From: Comamonas odontotermitis
Lineage (GTDB): Bacteria; Pseudomonadota; Gammaproteobacteria; Burkholderiales; Burkholderiaceae_C
Assembly: GCF_014207855.1 (NCBI RefSeq)
Contig: NZ_JACHKZ010000014.1
Span: forward strand, 36,561 to 100,560
Reading direction: 5' to 3'
DNA length: 64,000 nucleotides
Position 1 is the stretch's first letter; each line of letters starts with the position of its first letter. Made by a program: the position numbers and the translations under genes. Positions 8,196-16,881 of this stretch are shown piece after piece. Below the pieces are notes generated by a model. The model was not told where the DNA came from and did no database searches. It saw only the letters and a program-made list of their open reading frames with translations.

Positions 8196-8410
8196 GAACG
8201 TGTTTACGATTTCTACGCAGCTGCGTTGGAGTGCAATCGGGATGCGTTCGAAGCGATGGGCCGCAGCTTGCACCGGGGTGCAAGCAAGGGCGAGCGCGCA
8301 GAAATCGCCCGATTTCACTCCAACCCGGAGGGACAGTGGGTTTGGGGGCGCCCGGCTAGGGGCGCCCCGCAACGCCACTGTCGCGGCGCGAGGAGATCGT
8401 AAACACGTTC
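8196..8410. mobile_element. MITE-like palindromic element, copy A (215 bp)
   Basis: Terminal inverted repeats GAACGTGTTTACGAT (left) and ATCGTAAACACGTTC (right) bound 215 bases and are flanked on both sides by TTA, a likely 3-bp target duplication. Inside are nested hairpins: GTTGGAGTGCAATCGGG (8225-8241) pairs with 8308-8324 and encloses GCTTGCAC / GTGCAAGC; a second hairpin opens with GACAGTG (8332) and closes with CACTGTC (8382). The right-end block CGCGGCGCGAGGAGATCG is shared with the copies at 51480 and 59093. It has no coding capacity, and most of the otherwise gene-free gap 8074-8427 consists of it. Confidence 0.75.
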
Positions 8411-8427
8411 TTAGCGCTGGCTGGCTA

Positions 8428-8838
8428 TCAGCCCACGGTCAAGGTCTTGTTGATGTTGCCGCGTGTGGCGTTGGAGTAGGGGCAGACCAAGTCGGCATCG
8501 TGCACCAGTTTTTCGGCAGCGGCCTTGTCCATGCCGGGCAGGTGGATGGTCATGCGCACGGCAATGCCGAACACATCGCCCACGGGGCCCAGATCGACTT
8601 CGGCGTCAATCGAGGTGTCGGCCGGCAGGGTGATCTTCTGGCGACCAGCGACTGCCTTCATCGCGCCCAGAAAGCAGGCCGAGTAGCCGCTGGCAAACAG
8701 CTGCTCGGGGTTGACGCCCTTGCCGCCAGGGGCGGTCAGGGTGATGTCGAGCTTGCCGTCGTCGCTGCGCGAGACGCCTTCGCGTCCGCCGGTGCTGTGG
8801 GCGCGTGCGGTGTACAGAACTTTGTCGAGATTGGCCAT
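8428..8838 (-). CDS. ohr: Organic hydroperoxide resistance protein Ohr
   Basis: Ohr is a thiol peroxidase that reduces organic and lipid hydroperoxides using lipoyl cofactors. The 136-residue protein has the two reactive cysteines of the OsmC/Ohr fold: C55 in ASGYSACFLGA and C119 in DADLVCPYSNATRGN. The ATG at 8838 (MANLDKVLYTARAHSTGGREG) is the standard family start. It lies 35 bases downstream of ohrR on the same strand, forming an ohrR-ohr operon. Confidence 0.95.
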   Translation of the reverse strand: MANLDKVLYTARAHSTGGREGVSRSDDGKLDITLTAPGGKGVNPEQLFASGYSACFLGAMKAVAGRQKITLPADTSIDAEVDLGPVGDVFGIAVRMTIHLPGMDKAAAEKLVHDADLVCPYSNATRGNINKTLTVG

Positions 8839-8873
8839 GGTGAACTCCTGGTTGAGGATGGGCGAGAAGTGCT

Positions 8874-9344
8874 TCACAACGAAGCGGTGGACGGCTGTGC
8901 GGTCAGACGATCGCGCAGCTGTTGGATCTGTTGGGTCAGGGCCTGCAGCTCCTGCACGGTGCACTGGCTGCGCGCCAGCACGCAGGCGGGTACGCTGGCA
9001 GCCTGGGTTTTGAGGGCGCGGCCCGCATCCGTGAGGGTGACGCGCACGCGCCGCTCATCCTGCGCATCGCGCTGGCGCTGCAGCCAACCGGCAGCCTCCA
9101 TGCGCTTGAGTAGCGGGGTGAGGGTGCCCGAGTCGAGAAACAAACGCTCGCCCAACTGCGAAACCATGCAGCCATCGTGCTCCCACAGTACCAGCAGGGC
9201 GAGGTACTGCGGGTAGGTCAAACCCAACGGTTCCAGCAAGGGCTTGTAGAGCTTGGTCATTGCCAGCGAGCTGGAATACAGCGCAAAGCACAGCTGGTGG
9301 TCAAGCAGCAGCGCGTTGGATGTAGAGGGTGTGGCATTGGACAT
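8874..9344 (-). CDS. ohrR: MarR-family peroxide-sensing repressor OhrR
   Basis: OhrR represses ohr until oxidation of a conserved N-terminal cysteine releases it from DNA. The protein has 156 residues. C19 in LDHQLCFALYSSS is the sensing cysteine at the expected position. The winged-helix DNA-binding part includes MVSQLGERLFLDSGTLTPLLKRMEAAGWLQRQRD and the wing DERRVRVTLTDAG. The start at 9344 (MSNATPSTSN) is preferred over a slightly longer in-frame ATG. A palindrome just upstream (9364-9387) is the likely autoregulatory operator. Two further cysteines near the C-terminus could matter for a 2-Cys mechanism. Confidence 0.93.
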   Translation of the reverse strand: MSNATPSTSNALLLDHQLCFALYSSSLAMTKLYKPLLEPLGLTYPQYLALLVLWEHDGCMVSQLGERLFLDSGTLTPLLKRMEAAGWLQRQRDAQDERRVRVTLTDAGRALKTQAASVPACVLARSQCTVQELQALTQQIQQLRDRLTAQPSTASL

Positions 9345-9363
9345 GGGATCTATTATTGCTGGC

Positions 9364-9387
9364 AATTAAATTGTGTGAAATTTAATT
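9364..9387. promoter_or_regulatory. Putative OhrR operator
   Basis: Perfect inverted repeat AATTAAATT / AATTTAATT with a 6-base spacer, 20 bases upstream of the ohrR start. AT-rich palindromes of this composition are the known target type of OhrR. It would control the whole ohrR-ohr operon. Confidence 0.65.
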
Positions 9388-9576
9388 AGGAAAAACCATG
9401 GGGTGAAAAGGGGCGATGCGGCGCTCGCAGGCAGCGTTCCTTTCGGTTGTTAGAAGCACGTTGTGGCATGTTTGCGGACAGGCGGCCCGGCCTGCCCGGT
9501 ACCCCCAGCCAGCAACCTATTCCGCTCTTTGCGACTTTGCGACTGAGCGGTGGGGTGACTGGCGCCGGTGCGGGTG

Positions 9577-10380
9577 TCAGTATGCGGTCTGCACCACCAG
9601 GCCGCTGCTGTCTTGGAACCTGGCGGCCACGGCGTCGGCTGCGGTGCGCAGCAGGATCAGGTCCATGCCGACGGCTACAAACTGGGCGCCCAGCGCCATG
9701 CATTCGCGGGCGCGGGCCTCGTCCACCATCAGAATGCCGGGCGCCTTACCCGCCGCGCGGATGCGGCCAATGGCCTGGTTGATGGCGGCGTCCACCTCGG
9801 GGTGGCGCATCTGCCCCGGGTAGCCCATGCTGGCCGAGAGATCGGCGGGGCCGATGAAGATGCCGTCCACACCATCAACGGCGGCAATGGCTTCGATCTG
9901 GCTGAGCGCTTGCTGGGTCTCCACCTGCACCAGCAGGCACAGCTCGCGGTGCGCGTCGGCGATATAGGCGCCATCGCGGCCAAAGTTGCTGGCGCGGGTC
10001 GATCCGCCCATGCCGCGTATGCCCACGGGGCCGTAGCGCATGGCGTCCACGGCGGCTTGCGCCTCCTGGGCGTTCTGCACAAAGGGCAGCAGCAAGGTCT
10101 GCGCGCCAATGTCGAGGTAGCGTTTGATGAGCACCGGATCGTTCCACGCTGGGCGCACCACGGCGCTGGTGGGGCGCGGCTGGCGCGCGGCGCCCAGCGC
10201 CTGCAGCTGCGCCATCACCTGCGGCACATCGTTGGGCGCGTGCTCGGTGTCGAGCATGACCCAGTCATAGCCGCTGCCGCCGAGCAGCTCGGTGACGTAA
10301 GGCGATGGGAAAGCCGACCACAGGCCGATCTGGGTCTGGCCTGCGGCCAGTGCGTGCTTGAAGAGGTTCTTGTTGGGCAT
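9577..10380 (-). CDS. HpcH/HpaI-family class II aldolase
   Basis: A 267-residue enzyme of the HpaI/HpcH family (4-hydroxy-2-oxoheptanedioate aldolase and relatives), which cleaves 2-oxo-4-hydroxy acids to pyruvate and an aldehyde using a divalent metal. Visible signatures are WVMLDTEHAPND, the RPAWNDPVLIKRYLDIGAQ arginine loop, and VQVETQQALSQ ... GIFIGPADLSASMG with the Glu and Asp metal ligands. The start at 10380 (MPNKNLFKHAL) has the typical N-terminus. There are no other homoprotocatechuate pathway genes nearby, so the physiological substrate is open. Confidence 0.88.
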   Translation of the reverse strand: MPNKNLFKHALAAGQTQIGLWSAFPSPYVTELLGGSGYDWVMLDTEHAPNDVPQVMAQLQALGAARQPRPTSAVVRPAWNDPVLIKRYLDIGAQTLLLPFVQNAQEAQAAVDAMRYGPVGIRGMGGSTRASNFGRDGAYIADAHRELCLLVQVETQQALSQIEAIAAVDGVDGIFIGPADLSASMGYPGQMRHPEVDAAINQAIGRIRAAGKAPGILMVDEARARECMALGAQFVAVGMDLILLRTAADAVAARFQDSSGLVVQTAY

Positions 10381-10441
10381 GGCTTGTCTCCGGTCGTCTT
10401 CACTGTCTGGTTTCACCGCCTGGTTTCGTTGTCTGTTGGTG

Positions 10442-10816
10442 TCAGGGCAGGATGTGGATGTCATCGTCCGTCATCGGCCTGCGGCAGGCATCGGTCATGG
10501 TGTGCCAGGCGCTGCCTCGCAGATCCACGCCGTCGCGGTCTGCCAGGTGGGTGACGCTGCTGCACACCTGGTAGAAGTGGCGCGCAGCGACGGTATCCCG
10601 CGCATACCGCTGGTAATAGCGGCCCAGGTAGAGCCGAGCCGCAGGCGATTGCGCGGTGACAAACTCCAGAAAATCGCGGTAGCTGGCATCCACCGGGGCA
10701 TTTTCCAGCGAGGTTTTCCAGACGCGAAAGCCTGCGAGCAGCCCCGCCAGCACCAATAGCACAACGGCAAGCCGAACTCCTTTGCGCAGAGTGGATGGCT
10801 TGCCGTTTGCGGTCAT
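10442..10816 (-). CDS. Membrane-anchored hypothetical protein
   Basis: A 124-residue protein with a basic N-terminus (KPSTLRKG), one transmembrane helix (about residues 13-30, VRLAVVLLVLAGLLAGF) and a soluble domain rich in Tyr/Arg (ARLYLGRYYQRYARDTVAARHFYQV). I do not recognise a family. It lies between the aldolase and the 3-hydroxyacyl-CoA dehydrogenase, all on the minus strand. Confidence 0.6.
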   Translation of the reverse strand: MTANGKPSTLRKGVRLAVVLLVLAGLLAGFRVWKTSLENAPVDASYRDFLEFVTAQSPAARLYLGRYYQRYARDTVAARHFYQVCSSVTHLADRDGVDLRGSAWHTMTDACRRPMTDDDIHILP

Positions 10817-10860
10817 TGCTTAACGATGGTGCCCGGCGCATGCGCCAAGGCAGGCCCTGG

Positions 10861-11709
10861 TCAGTATTGGTACACGCCCTTGCCGGTCTTGCGGCCCAGG
10901 TGGCCGGCGGCCACCATTTCCTTGAGCAGCGGGCAGGGGCGGTATTTGCTGTCGCCAAAATCCTTGAGGTACACCTCCATCACGGCCAGGCACACATCGA
11001 GGCCAATCATGTCGGCCAGCGCCAGCGGGCCGATGGGGTGGCTGCAGCCGAGCTTCATGCCGTCGTCGATGTCTTGCGCCGAGGCAATGCCTTCGGCCAG
11101 CACGTAGAAGGCTTCGTTGATCATCGGCACCAGAATGCGGTTGACGACAAAGCCCGGAGAGTTCTTCACGGTGATGGGCGACTTGCCCAGCTGCACGGCC
11201 ATGGCCTTGACGGCGTCATGCGTGGCGTCGCTGGTCTGCAGGCCGCGGATCACTTCCACCAGCGCCATCATCGGCACGGGGTTGAAGAAGTGCATGCCAA
11301 TGAACTTGTCCGCACGCTTGGTGGCTGCGCCCAGCTGGGTGATGGAGATGGACGAGGTGTTCGATGCCAGCAGCACATCGGGGGCCAGCAGGTCGTCGAC
11401 CTGCTTGAGAATCTTGAGCTTGAGCTCGTAGTTCTCGGTTGCGGCCTCGATCACCAGCTGCGCGGCCTTCAGGTCGTCGTAGCGGGTCGAGCCCTTGATG
11501 CGGGCGAGTGCAGCGGCCTTGTCGGCTTCGGTGATCTTTTCCTTCTTGATCAGGCGGTCCAGGCTGGAGCCCACCGTGGCCAGACCCTTTTGCACGGCGG
11601 CATCGGAGATGTCCACCATCACCACCTGCAGGCCCGCCACCGCGCAGGTCTGCGCAATGCCATTGCCCATGGTGCCTGCACCAATCACGCCTACGGTCTG
11701 GATCGTCAT
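10861..11709 (-). CDS. 3-hydroxybutyryl-CoA / 3-hydroxyacyl-CoA dehydrogenase
   Basis: This 282-residue NAD(P)-dependent enzyme oxidises 3-hydroxyacyl-CoA or reduces acetoacetyl-CoA. The N-terminal Rossmann fold carries [11 protein letters not shown] (from about residue 9). The catalytic segment is [12 protein letters not shown] ... [21 protein letters not shown], containing the active-site His. The C-terminal dimerisation domain includes [18 protein letters not shown]. The ATG at 11709 gives [10 protein letters not shown], the standard start. It is monocistronic and close to the length of HbdA/PaaH-type enzymes, so it is not part of a multifunctional FadB. Confidence 0.93.
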   Translation of the reverse strand: MTIQTVGVIGAGTMGNGIAQTCAVAGLQVVMVDISDAAVQKGLATVGSSLDRLIKKEKITEADKAAALARIKGSTRYDDLKAAQLVIEAATENYELKLKILKQVDDLLAPDVLLASNTSSISITQLGAATKRADKFIGMHFFNPVPMMALVEVIRGLQTSDATHDAVKAMAVQLGKSPITVKNSPGFVVNRILVPMINEAFYVLAEGIASAQDIDDGMKLGCSHPIGPLALADMIGLDVCLAVMEVYLKDFGDSKYRPCPLLKEMVAAGHLGRKTGKGVYQY

Positions 11710-11882
11710 CTGTCTTCCTTTGGATTTGCTGTTGGGCCAAAGCGGCTGCGCCGCCATCGCCAGCATCATAGCGGCCCCTGCTGCACTGCCGCATAAACTG
11801 GGTGACAGGGCTGCGGGGGTAAGTGCAGGCCCTAAAATCGCCCGCATCGCTGCACTGCAGCCCTTCATCGACAAGGCTAGAT

Positions 11883-13112
11883 ATGACCACCTTCGGCACC
11901 CCGCTTTCCAAAAACGCAACCAAAGTCATGCTGCTGGGCAGCGGCGAGCTGGGCAAGGAAGTGCTGATTGCGCTGCAGCGCCTGGGTGTGGAGACCATCG
12001 CCGTGGACCGCTACGACAACGCCCCCGGCCAGCAGGTGGCCCACCATGCGCGCACCATCGCCATGAGCGATGCGGCCCAGCTGACGGCGCTGATCGAGGC
12101 CGAGAAGCCGGATATGGTGGTGCCTGAGATCGAGGCCATTGCAACCCCTGCGCTGCAGACGCTGGAGGCTGCTGGCTCCGTGCGCGTGGTGCCCACCGCC
12201 CGCGCCACGCGCCTGACGATGGACCGCGAAGGTATCCGCCGCCTGGCCGCCGAAACCCTGGGCCTGCCCACCAGCCCCTACCAGTTCTGCGATTCGCTGG
12301 CCGAGCTGCAGGCCGCCATCGACAACGGTATCGGTTATCCCTGCGTCGTCAAGCCGGTGATGAGCAGCTCGGGCAAGGGCCAGAGCAAGATCGACGGCCA
12401 CGCCGATGTGGAAAAAGCCTGGAACTACGCCATGGAAGGCGGCCGCGTGCAGGGTGGCCGCATCATCGTGGAAGGCTTCATCGACTTTGACTACGAGATC
12501 ACCCTGCTGACCGTGCGCGCAAAAAATGCCGCCGGTCAGATCGAAACCCATTTCTGCGAACCCATCGGCCACGTGCAGGTCAAGGGCGATTATGTGGAGA
12601 GCTGGCAGCCCGCCCGCATGGCGCCTGCTGCGCTCACACTGGCACAGGATATTGCCCGCGAGATCACCACCGATCTGGGCCGTGGTTTGAATGGCGAGCC
12701 TGCTGGCCTGGGTCTGTTTGGCGTGGAACTGTTCGTCAAGGGCGATCAGGTCTGGTTCAGCGAAGTCAGCCCCCGCCCGCACGATACCGGCATGGTGACC
12801 ATGATCACCCAGTGGCAGAACGAGTTCGAGCTGCATGCCCGCGCCATCCTGGGCCTGCCGGTGGACACCAGCCTGAAAACGGCCGGTGCCAGCGCTGTGA
12901 TCTATGGCGGCGTCGAGGCGCAGGGCATTGTGTTCGATGGCGTGGACGCTGCGCTGCAGATCCCGGGCACCGAAGTGCGCCTGTTTGGCAAACCCGAGAG
13001 CTTTGAGCGCCGCCGCATGGGTGTGGCGCTGGCGCGCGCCGCCGACACGGATGCCGCGCGTGACAACGCCAAGAAGGCGGCTGCGCTGGTTCGCCCCCGC
13101 GTGGCGGCGTAA
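11883..13112 (+). CDS. purT: Formate-dependent phosphoribosylglycinamide formyltransferase PurT
   Basis: PurT makes formyl-GAR in purine synthesis from formate and ATP, bypassing the folate-dependent PurN. The 409 residues show the ATP-grasp arrangement: N-terminal [21 protein letters not shown], then [15 protein letters not shown], the grasp loop [12 protein letters not shown], and the metal-binding [29 protein letters not shown]. The start at 11883 ([16 protein letters not shown]) matches the family; an in-frame upstream ATG at 11823 is less likely. It is a single gene, divergent from the dehydrogenase. Confidence 0.95.
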   Translation: MTTFGTPLSKNATKVMLLGSGELGKEVLIALQRLGVETIAVDRYDNAPGQQVAHHARTIAMSDAAQLTALIEAEKPDMVVPEIEAIATPALQTLEAAGSVRVVPTARATRLTMDREGIRRLAAETLGLPTSPYQFCDSLAELQAAIDNGIGYPCVVKPVMSSSGKGQSKIDGHADVEKAWNYAMEGGRVQGGRIIVEGFIDFDYEITLLTVRAKNAAGQIETHFCEPIGHVQVKGDYVESWQPARMAPAALTLAQDIAREITTDLGRGLNGEPAGLGLFGVELFVKGDQVWFSEVSPRPHDTGMVTMITQWQNEFELHARAILGLPVDTSLKTAGASAVIYGGVEAQGIVFDGVDAALQIPGTEVRLFGKPESFERRRMGVALARAADTDAARDNAKKAAALVRPRVAA

Positions 13113-13190
13113 GCGGGAGCGGAGACATCTGCAGCCAGCACGACCAGAAAACGCAAGAAGCGCGGTCTCTCAGGAACGGGTTGGTGCATA

Positions 13191-13235
13191 TAAAAATAGC
13201 TGCCTGGCGCCCATTGATGGGGCACAGGCAGCTAT
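13191..13235 (-). terminator. Palindromic repeat acting as terminator for the IPTL-CTERM gene
   Basis: A perfect 11-bp stem ATAGCTGCCTG / CAGGCAGCTAT (13196-13235) with an inner GCCC/GGGC. On the minus strand it is followed by TTTTTA, so it should terminate the gene ending at 13256. The same arm sequence recurs in other gaps of the window, so it is also a member of the short repeat family. Confidence 0.6.
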
Positions 13236-13255
13236 CTGCTTGGCAGCGTCCTCGG

Positions 13256-14596
13256 TCAGAGGTTCATGAATGCCTTGCGGCGCATCCATACGAGCGCACC
13301 CAACACGCCAGTCAGCAGCAACGTGGCCCAGCCCCCGAGCGACGGAACGGGCTGCGGCGTTGCCACAGGTGGAGTGACCGTGCCATTGTCGTCATTGGTG
13401 ATGACAACGCTGGCCTGCGCAGGGGTGCCGGTGAGAAAGTCGTTGCTGCCGGTGATTTGCAGGGTGACCGTCACTGGCGTTTCGCCCGCCACCTGGTTGT
13501 CGTTCGCAATGATGGTGCATGCGGGCGCCTGGGTCTGGCCCTCGGGGATCACGACCGGGCTGCTGCAGCTTTGAGTGGTGTACTGCGGATCTGCAGCAGA
13601 AATGGTGAACGGAACGGACAGACCACCGGTCGGGGCGGGGGTGCTGGCCGTGACCGTGCAGACCGATTGCTGGTTGGCGCTGTCCGTCAGTGCTGATTTA
13701 TCGCACGCGATGGTGACGGTAGGCTGGTAGATGTATTCAAACGATACCAGGCCATCGACGCCGTTGGGAGATGGGTCGGTATTGGGAATCGGTGCTGTGG
13801 GCGAGCCTGGAACCGTTGCCACCGGGCTGCTGATGGTATTGGGGGCAGTGCTGTAGGTGCAGGAGCCGCCCATGCCGCCAGAGCCAGCGCTTTGCGCCGT
13901 GTCGACGCCATAGTTGCCGCCGGTACCTGCGGCGCCCTGGTAGCCGCCGCCACCGCCACCGCCGCCGCCGCCATCACCCGGGCCTTGCAGGCCCGCGCTG
14001 CCTGGAGCGGGCGTTGCGCATGCAGCTACTTCGGGCGTGAACAGCGCGACTGCCGATGCATCAGCCACAGGGGCGGCCTGGAAGGAATCGCCACCACCAC
14101 CGCCGCCGCCGCCAGCACGCACCCAGGCGCCACCTACGTTCAGAAACGATGCGCCACCACCGCCCGCGCCGCCGCCGCTGACAAAACTGGGGCCCATGGC
14201 AGCGCCGTTGCCGCCGCTTCCCGCACCGTTGCCACCCGCACCGCCACTGAGGCTGGAGCTGCGCGCATAGGTGGCTCCGCCTTGCCCGCCACTACCGGCT
14301 CCTGCCGTAATGGTTTGGCCTGGCTGCACACGGATGATGGCGTCCACCTGGGAGCCCGCAGCGCCCTTGCCGCCCACAACCCCGTCATAGGCGCCCGCGC
14401 CGCCCGCGCCACCCCTGACGATGACCTTGATGGCGCCAACGCCAGCGGGCACCACATCAGGTGCTGCTTGCGGGGCCGCAGGGGTATAGGTGATGGTTTG
14501 GGCATGGACGCCGCCACTGGCCAAGCACAGCGCAAGCAGCGCTGCGGCTGGCAGCGCTGGGCGCATGCCATCACGCAGGAAGAAAGGATGGGTCAT
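13256..14596 (-). CDS. Secreted glycine-rich protein with IPTL-CTERM-type sorting tail
   Basis: A 446-residue exported protein. It has a signal peptide (residues 1-32, cleavage near VHA-Q) and a very glycine-rich region (about 60-255, with GGGGGGGG runs and GGAGG repeats). A beta-sandwich-like part follows (about 285-400: VTIACDKSALTDSANQQSVCTVTAS ... VTVTLQITGSNDF). The C-terminal signal has VPSLGGWATLLL, a transmembrane helix and the basic end MRRKAFMNL. That tail matches the IPTL-CTERM sorting signal, usually IPTLSEW with a helix and basic residues, which marks proteins for processing by an exosortase-like system. Four cysteines in the C-terminal part may form disulfides. Function unknown; likely surface or matrix. 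Confidence 0.8.
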   Translation of the reverse strand: MTHPFFLRDGMRPALPAAALLALCLASGGVHAQTITYTPAAPQAAPDVVPAGVGAIKVIVRGGAGGAGAYDGVVGGKGAAGSQVDAIIRVQPGQTITAGAGSGGQGGATYARSSSLSGGAGGNGAGSGGNGAAMGPSFVSGGGAGGGGASFLNVGGAWVRAGGGGGGGGDSFQAAPVADASAVALFTPEVAACATPAPGSAGLQGPGDGGGGGGGGGGYQGAAGTGGNYGVDTAQSAGSGGMGGSCTYSTAPNTISSPVATVPGSPTAPIPNTDPSPNGVDGLVSFEYIYQPTVTIACDKSALTDSANQQSVCTVTASTPAPTGGLSVPFTISAADPQYTTQSCSSPVVIPEGQTQAPACTIIANDNQVAGETPVTVTLQITGSNDFLTGTPAQASVVITNDDNGTVTPPVATPQPVPSLGGWATLLLTGVLGALVWMRRKAFMNL

Positions 14597-14804
14597 AACT
14601 TACCTGATCAATAACAAAAATGAGCAAAGATGCAATGGCATGCAAGCAAGCCGCCAGGATTGCTGCAAATCAATTGCTGATGCGGTCTATTATTTAATTG
14701 AAATTTAATAACCAATTGTCATGAACTATCAATGCAGATAGGTACTGCATCAATTGCATCATATTGTCACAAATTTGGTAATGCGTTTCTTCCCGCAGCG
14801 CTGC

Positions 14805-14871
14805 AAAAAAGCTGCATGGCCCTTGCCCCCTTACCCTTAGCCATAGGGGGAATAGGGCGCCATGCAGCTTT
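14805..14871 (-). terminator. Terminator after the tannase-family gene
   Basis: A perfect 13-bp stem AAAGCTGCATGGC (14808-14820) / GCCATGCAGCTTT (14859-14871) with a 38-base loop, followed by TTTTTT on the minus strand. It lies 26 bases past the stop of the minus-strand gene ending at 14897. The gap 14597-14896 otherwise holds only AT-rich, gene-free sequence, including the promoter region of the glycine-rich gene. Confidence 0.65.
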
Positions 14872-14896
14872 CGGATCAACAAGGATTGAAGCTGAA

Positions 14897-16582
14897 TTAA
14901 TCCATCCAGCACATAAAGCTCTCGGCCTTGTTCACATCACCCGTGCCCTTGTAGCGCGGCCAGAACGGGTATTCGCACAATGGACGGGTGCGGCCAGGCA
15001 CGCCGCTTGCATCGGTCACCACGGGGTTTTCCGGTGGCTTGCTCGTGGTGCTCCACTGGTCCAGCGCGGCCAGCGAATCCCAGTTGGCGTTGAAGGTGGT
15101 GCTGACAGCGTGGCCATAGCCCGGCACCTCGTAGTAACGCACAAACTGGCGCACCACCTGGCGGCCCATCTTGTTGATGACCCGGTCGAAATACTGCTCG
15201 GTTGCGCGGGTGCTGACCAGGGCATCCGCCGCGCCATGCGCCATCAGCACCTTGCCGCCATGCTTGTTGAAGGCCGTCAGGTCGGTGTTGTTGATGTCCT
15301 GCAGTTGGGTCAGCTGGTTGATGCGCTCAGCCCAGGGGCCGGGGTTCTGCGGGTCGAGGGTGAGGCTGTTGAAGCGCTCGTCGCGCGTGACGAAGTAGCG
15401 CACCCACTGGTCCCAGAACACGGCCCAGTACGGCGCGGTGAGCGGCGCGGGGCTTGCGGGGGCCGTAGTGTTCATGGCCAGCATGTTCACCGTGGGTTGC
15501 AGCGGGCTTGTGCCTTCCTCGCCCAGCTCCGTTCCCCAGATATTGAAGCCGGGGTACTGCGTCTCTCCGCTGCCCAACTTGGCACCAAAGCGGATTTCGC
15601 TGTCGTAGACCTTCAATGCGGCAATCATGGCGTCGCTCAGGCACTGGTCGCCTTCGTTGCCGCCGCTGGCGCAACGCAGCGGCTTGCCCTCGAACTGGAC
15701 CTTGGCCGGGTCGAACTGCGCATTGCAGGCAGGCACGTTACTGATCAGACCGTCGGTCACGCCGTCGAGTCCGTCGCACTGTGCAATGGCAGCCTGGCGC
15801 AGCAGCTTGCGCTGGGCCAGGCTGGGGTAGGCGCCGGGCTGGGCAAAGGCGCGGCTGATGCGGCCAAACTGCAGATCCAGGCTGGCAGCATTCCAGGCCG
15901 GGTACCAGGCGACGATGCCATCCCAGTCCCTGGGCCACTTCTGGGCCACGGCCAGTGCTTCGCGCCCGCCGGTGGAGCCGCCAATGAAATACCGCTTGCT
16001 GGGCTTTTTGCCATAGAAGCGGGTGACGAGCGCATCACCCACGTCGCTCACCTTCTTGAGCGCGGCTCCCGAGAAATTGGCGATTGCCTCGTCATTCATG
16101 CCAAAGCTGCCATCGCGGCTGCCAGCGGGGCCCGCCTGGTGGCCCGAATCACTGGCAAACACTGCGTAGCCCTGCGAGAGCAGCGGATACGGCCCCTGGC
16201 TGGCGGGGGCTGCCGGGTAGCTGAAGAGATTGGGCAGCGTGCCGTTGTAGCCGCCGCCGCCCAGCATCACGACCTTGCCATTCCACTCCTGCGGCAAGAT
16301 GAGCGCCATCTTGATGGCAGGCGCTGCCGGGTCAACGGGTGCAATGCTCACATCGGCCCGCAAGGCTGCGGGCGGCTGCGGGCCTTTGGCCGGATCGGCG
16401 GCCGTAACGGCTTCGACCTTGGTGACCGTGGCGCCGCTGGTGGGCAGGCCGATCTTGTCGGCCGCAACCTGCTGGCCCGACAGGGCGCTGGCATCAAAAC
16501 GGGCGGTGCTGCAGGCAGTCAGCGCAAGCGCGGCGCTGGCAACGGCCAGCAGGCGAAAAGCGGGGGATGGATGGTTGGACAC
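14897..16582 (-). CDS. Tannase/feruloyl-esterase family lipoprotein
   Basis: A 561-residue alpha/beta-hydrolase of the tannase/feruloyl esterase family, which cleaves ester bonds of gallate or hydroxycinnamate conjugates. I choose the GTG at 16582 because it starts a lipoprotein signal (SNHPSPAFRLLAVASAALALTAC, lipobox LTAC, Cys24); the upstream extension has no signal. The nucleophile is S203 in IGGSTGGRE. Later parts include CDGLDGVTDGLI and the C-terminal GKVLMAHGAADALVS and YYEVPGYGHA, giving the Asp and His. It is probably anchored on the outside of the cell. Substrate not determinable. Confidence 0.88.
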   Translation of the reverse strand: MSNHPSPAFRLLAVASAALALTACSTARFDASALSGQQVAADKIGLPTSGATVTKVEAVTAADPAKGPQPPAALRADVSIAPVDPAAPAIKMALILPQEWNGKVVMLGGGGYNGTLPNLFSYPAAPASQGPYPLLSQGYAVFASDSGHQAGPAGSRDGSFGMNDEAIANFSGAALKKVSDVGDALVTRFYGKKPSKRYFIGGSTGGREALAVAQKWPRDWDGIVAWYPAWNAASLDLQFGRISRAFAQPGAYPSLAQRKLLRQAAIAQCDGLDGVTDGLISNVPACNAQFDPAKVQFEGKPLRCASGGNEGDQCLSDAMIAALKVYDSEIRFGAKLGSGETQYPGFNIWGTELGEEGTSPLQPTVNMLAMNTTAPASPAPLTAPYWAVFWDQWVRYFVTRDERFNSLTLDPQNPGPWAERINQLTQLQDINNTDLTAFNKHGGKVLMAHGAADALVSTRATEQYFDRVINKMGRQVVRQFVRYYEVPGYGHAVSTTFNANWDSLAALDQWSTTSKPPENPVVTDASGVPGRTRPLCEYPFWPRYKGTGDVNKAESFMCWMD

Positions 16583-16807
16583 AGGCGATTCCTGAATTGT
16601 TGTGTTTGTCCAGGGAACCTCTGCAGAAACCGCGGCCAGACCACGGCAGAGAAATTTGCAGAGGAGCCCCAGGTTCCCTAGATATTGGGCAGGGTTGCCC
16701 ACGCGCCATTGTGGAGCGGCGGGGGGCAGAATTCCACAGGGTTTGCCGCCCAGTCGTTTGCAGCCAACGCATGTGCCACCCACACGGGGGGCGTAAAAAT
16801 GATTAAC

Positions 16808-16853
16808 AAAAAGCTGCTGGCGCTTTATCCATCAGCGCGAGCAGCTCATTTTT
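16808..16853. repeat. Short palindromic intergenic repeat
   Basis: AAGCTGCTGGCGCTTTATCC followed by ATCAGCGCGAGCAGCT, an imperfect hairpin flanked by A- and T-rich ends. It lies 29 bases after the amn stop (minus strand), where it could serve as a terminator. Between it and the tannase start at 16582 the gap holds only the tannase promoter region. Confidence 0.55.
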
Positions 16854-16881
16854 TGTGAGTGATTTTGCGGTGCAGGCAGTG

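Noticed and set aside
8200..9216. Plus-strand frame starting inside MITE copy A and running opposite ohr/ohrR.
   Set aside because: Its first part is palindromic element and the rest is complementary to two well-identified genes.
14691..14712. AT-rich partial palindrome (TATTTAATTG / AAATTTAATA) upstream of the glycine-rich gene, similar in composition to the OhrR operator.
   Set aside because: Only about 8 of 10 positions pair and no peroxide-linked gene is adjacent; more likely ordinary promoter AT-richness.
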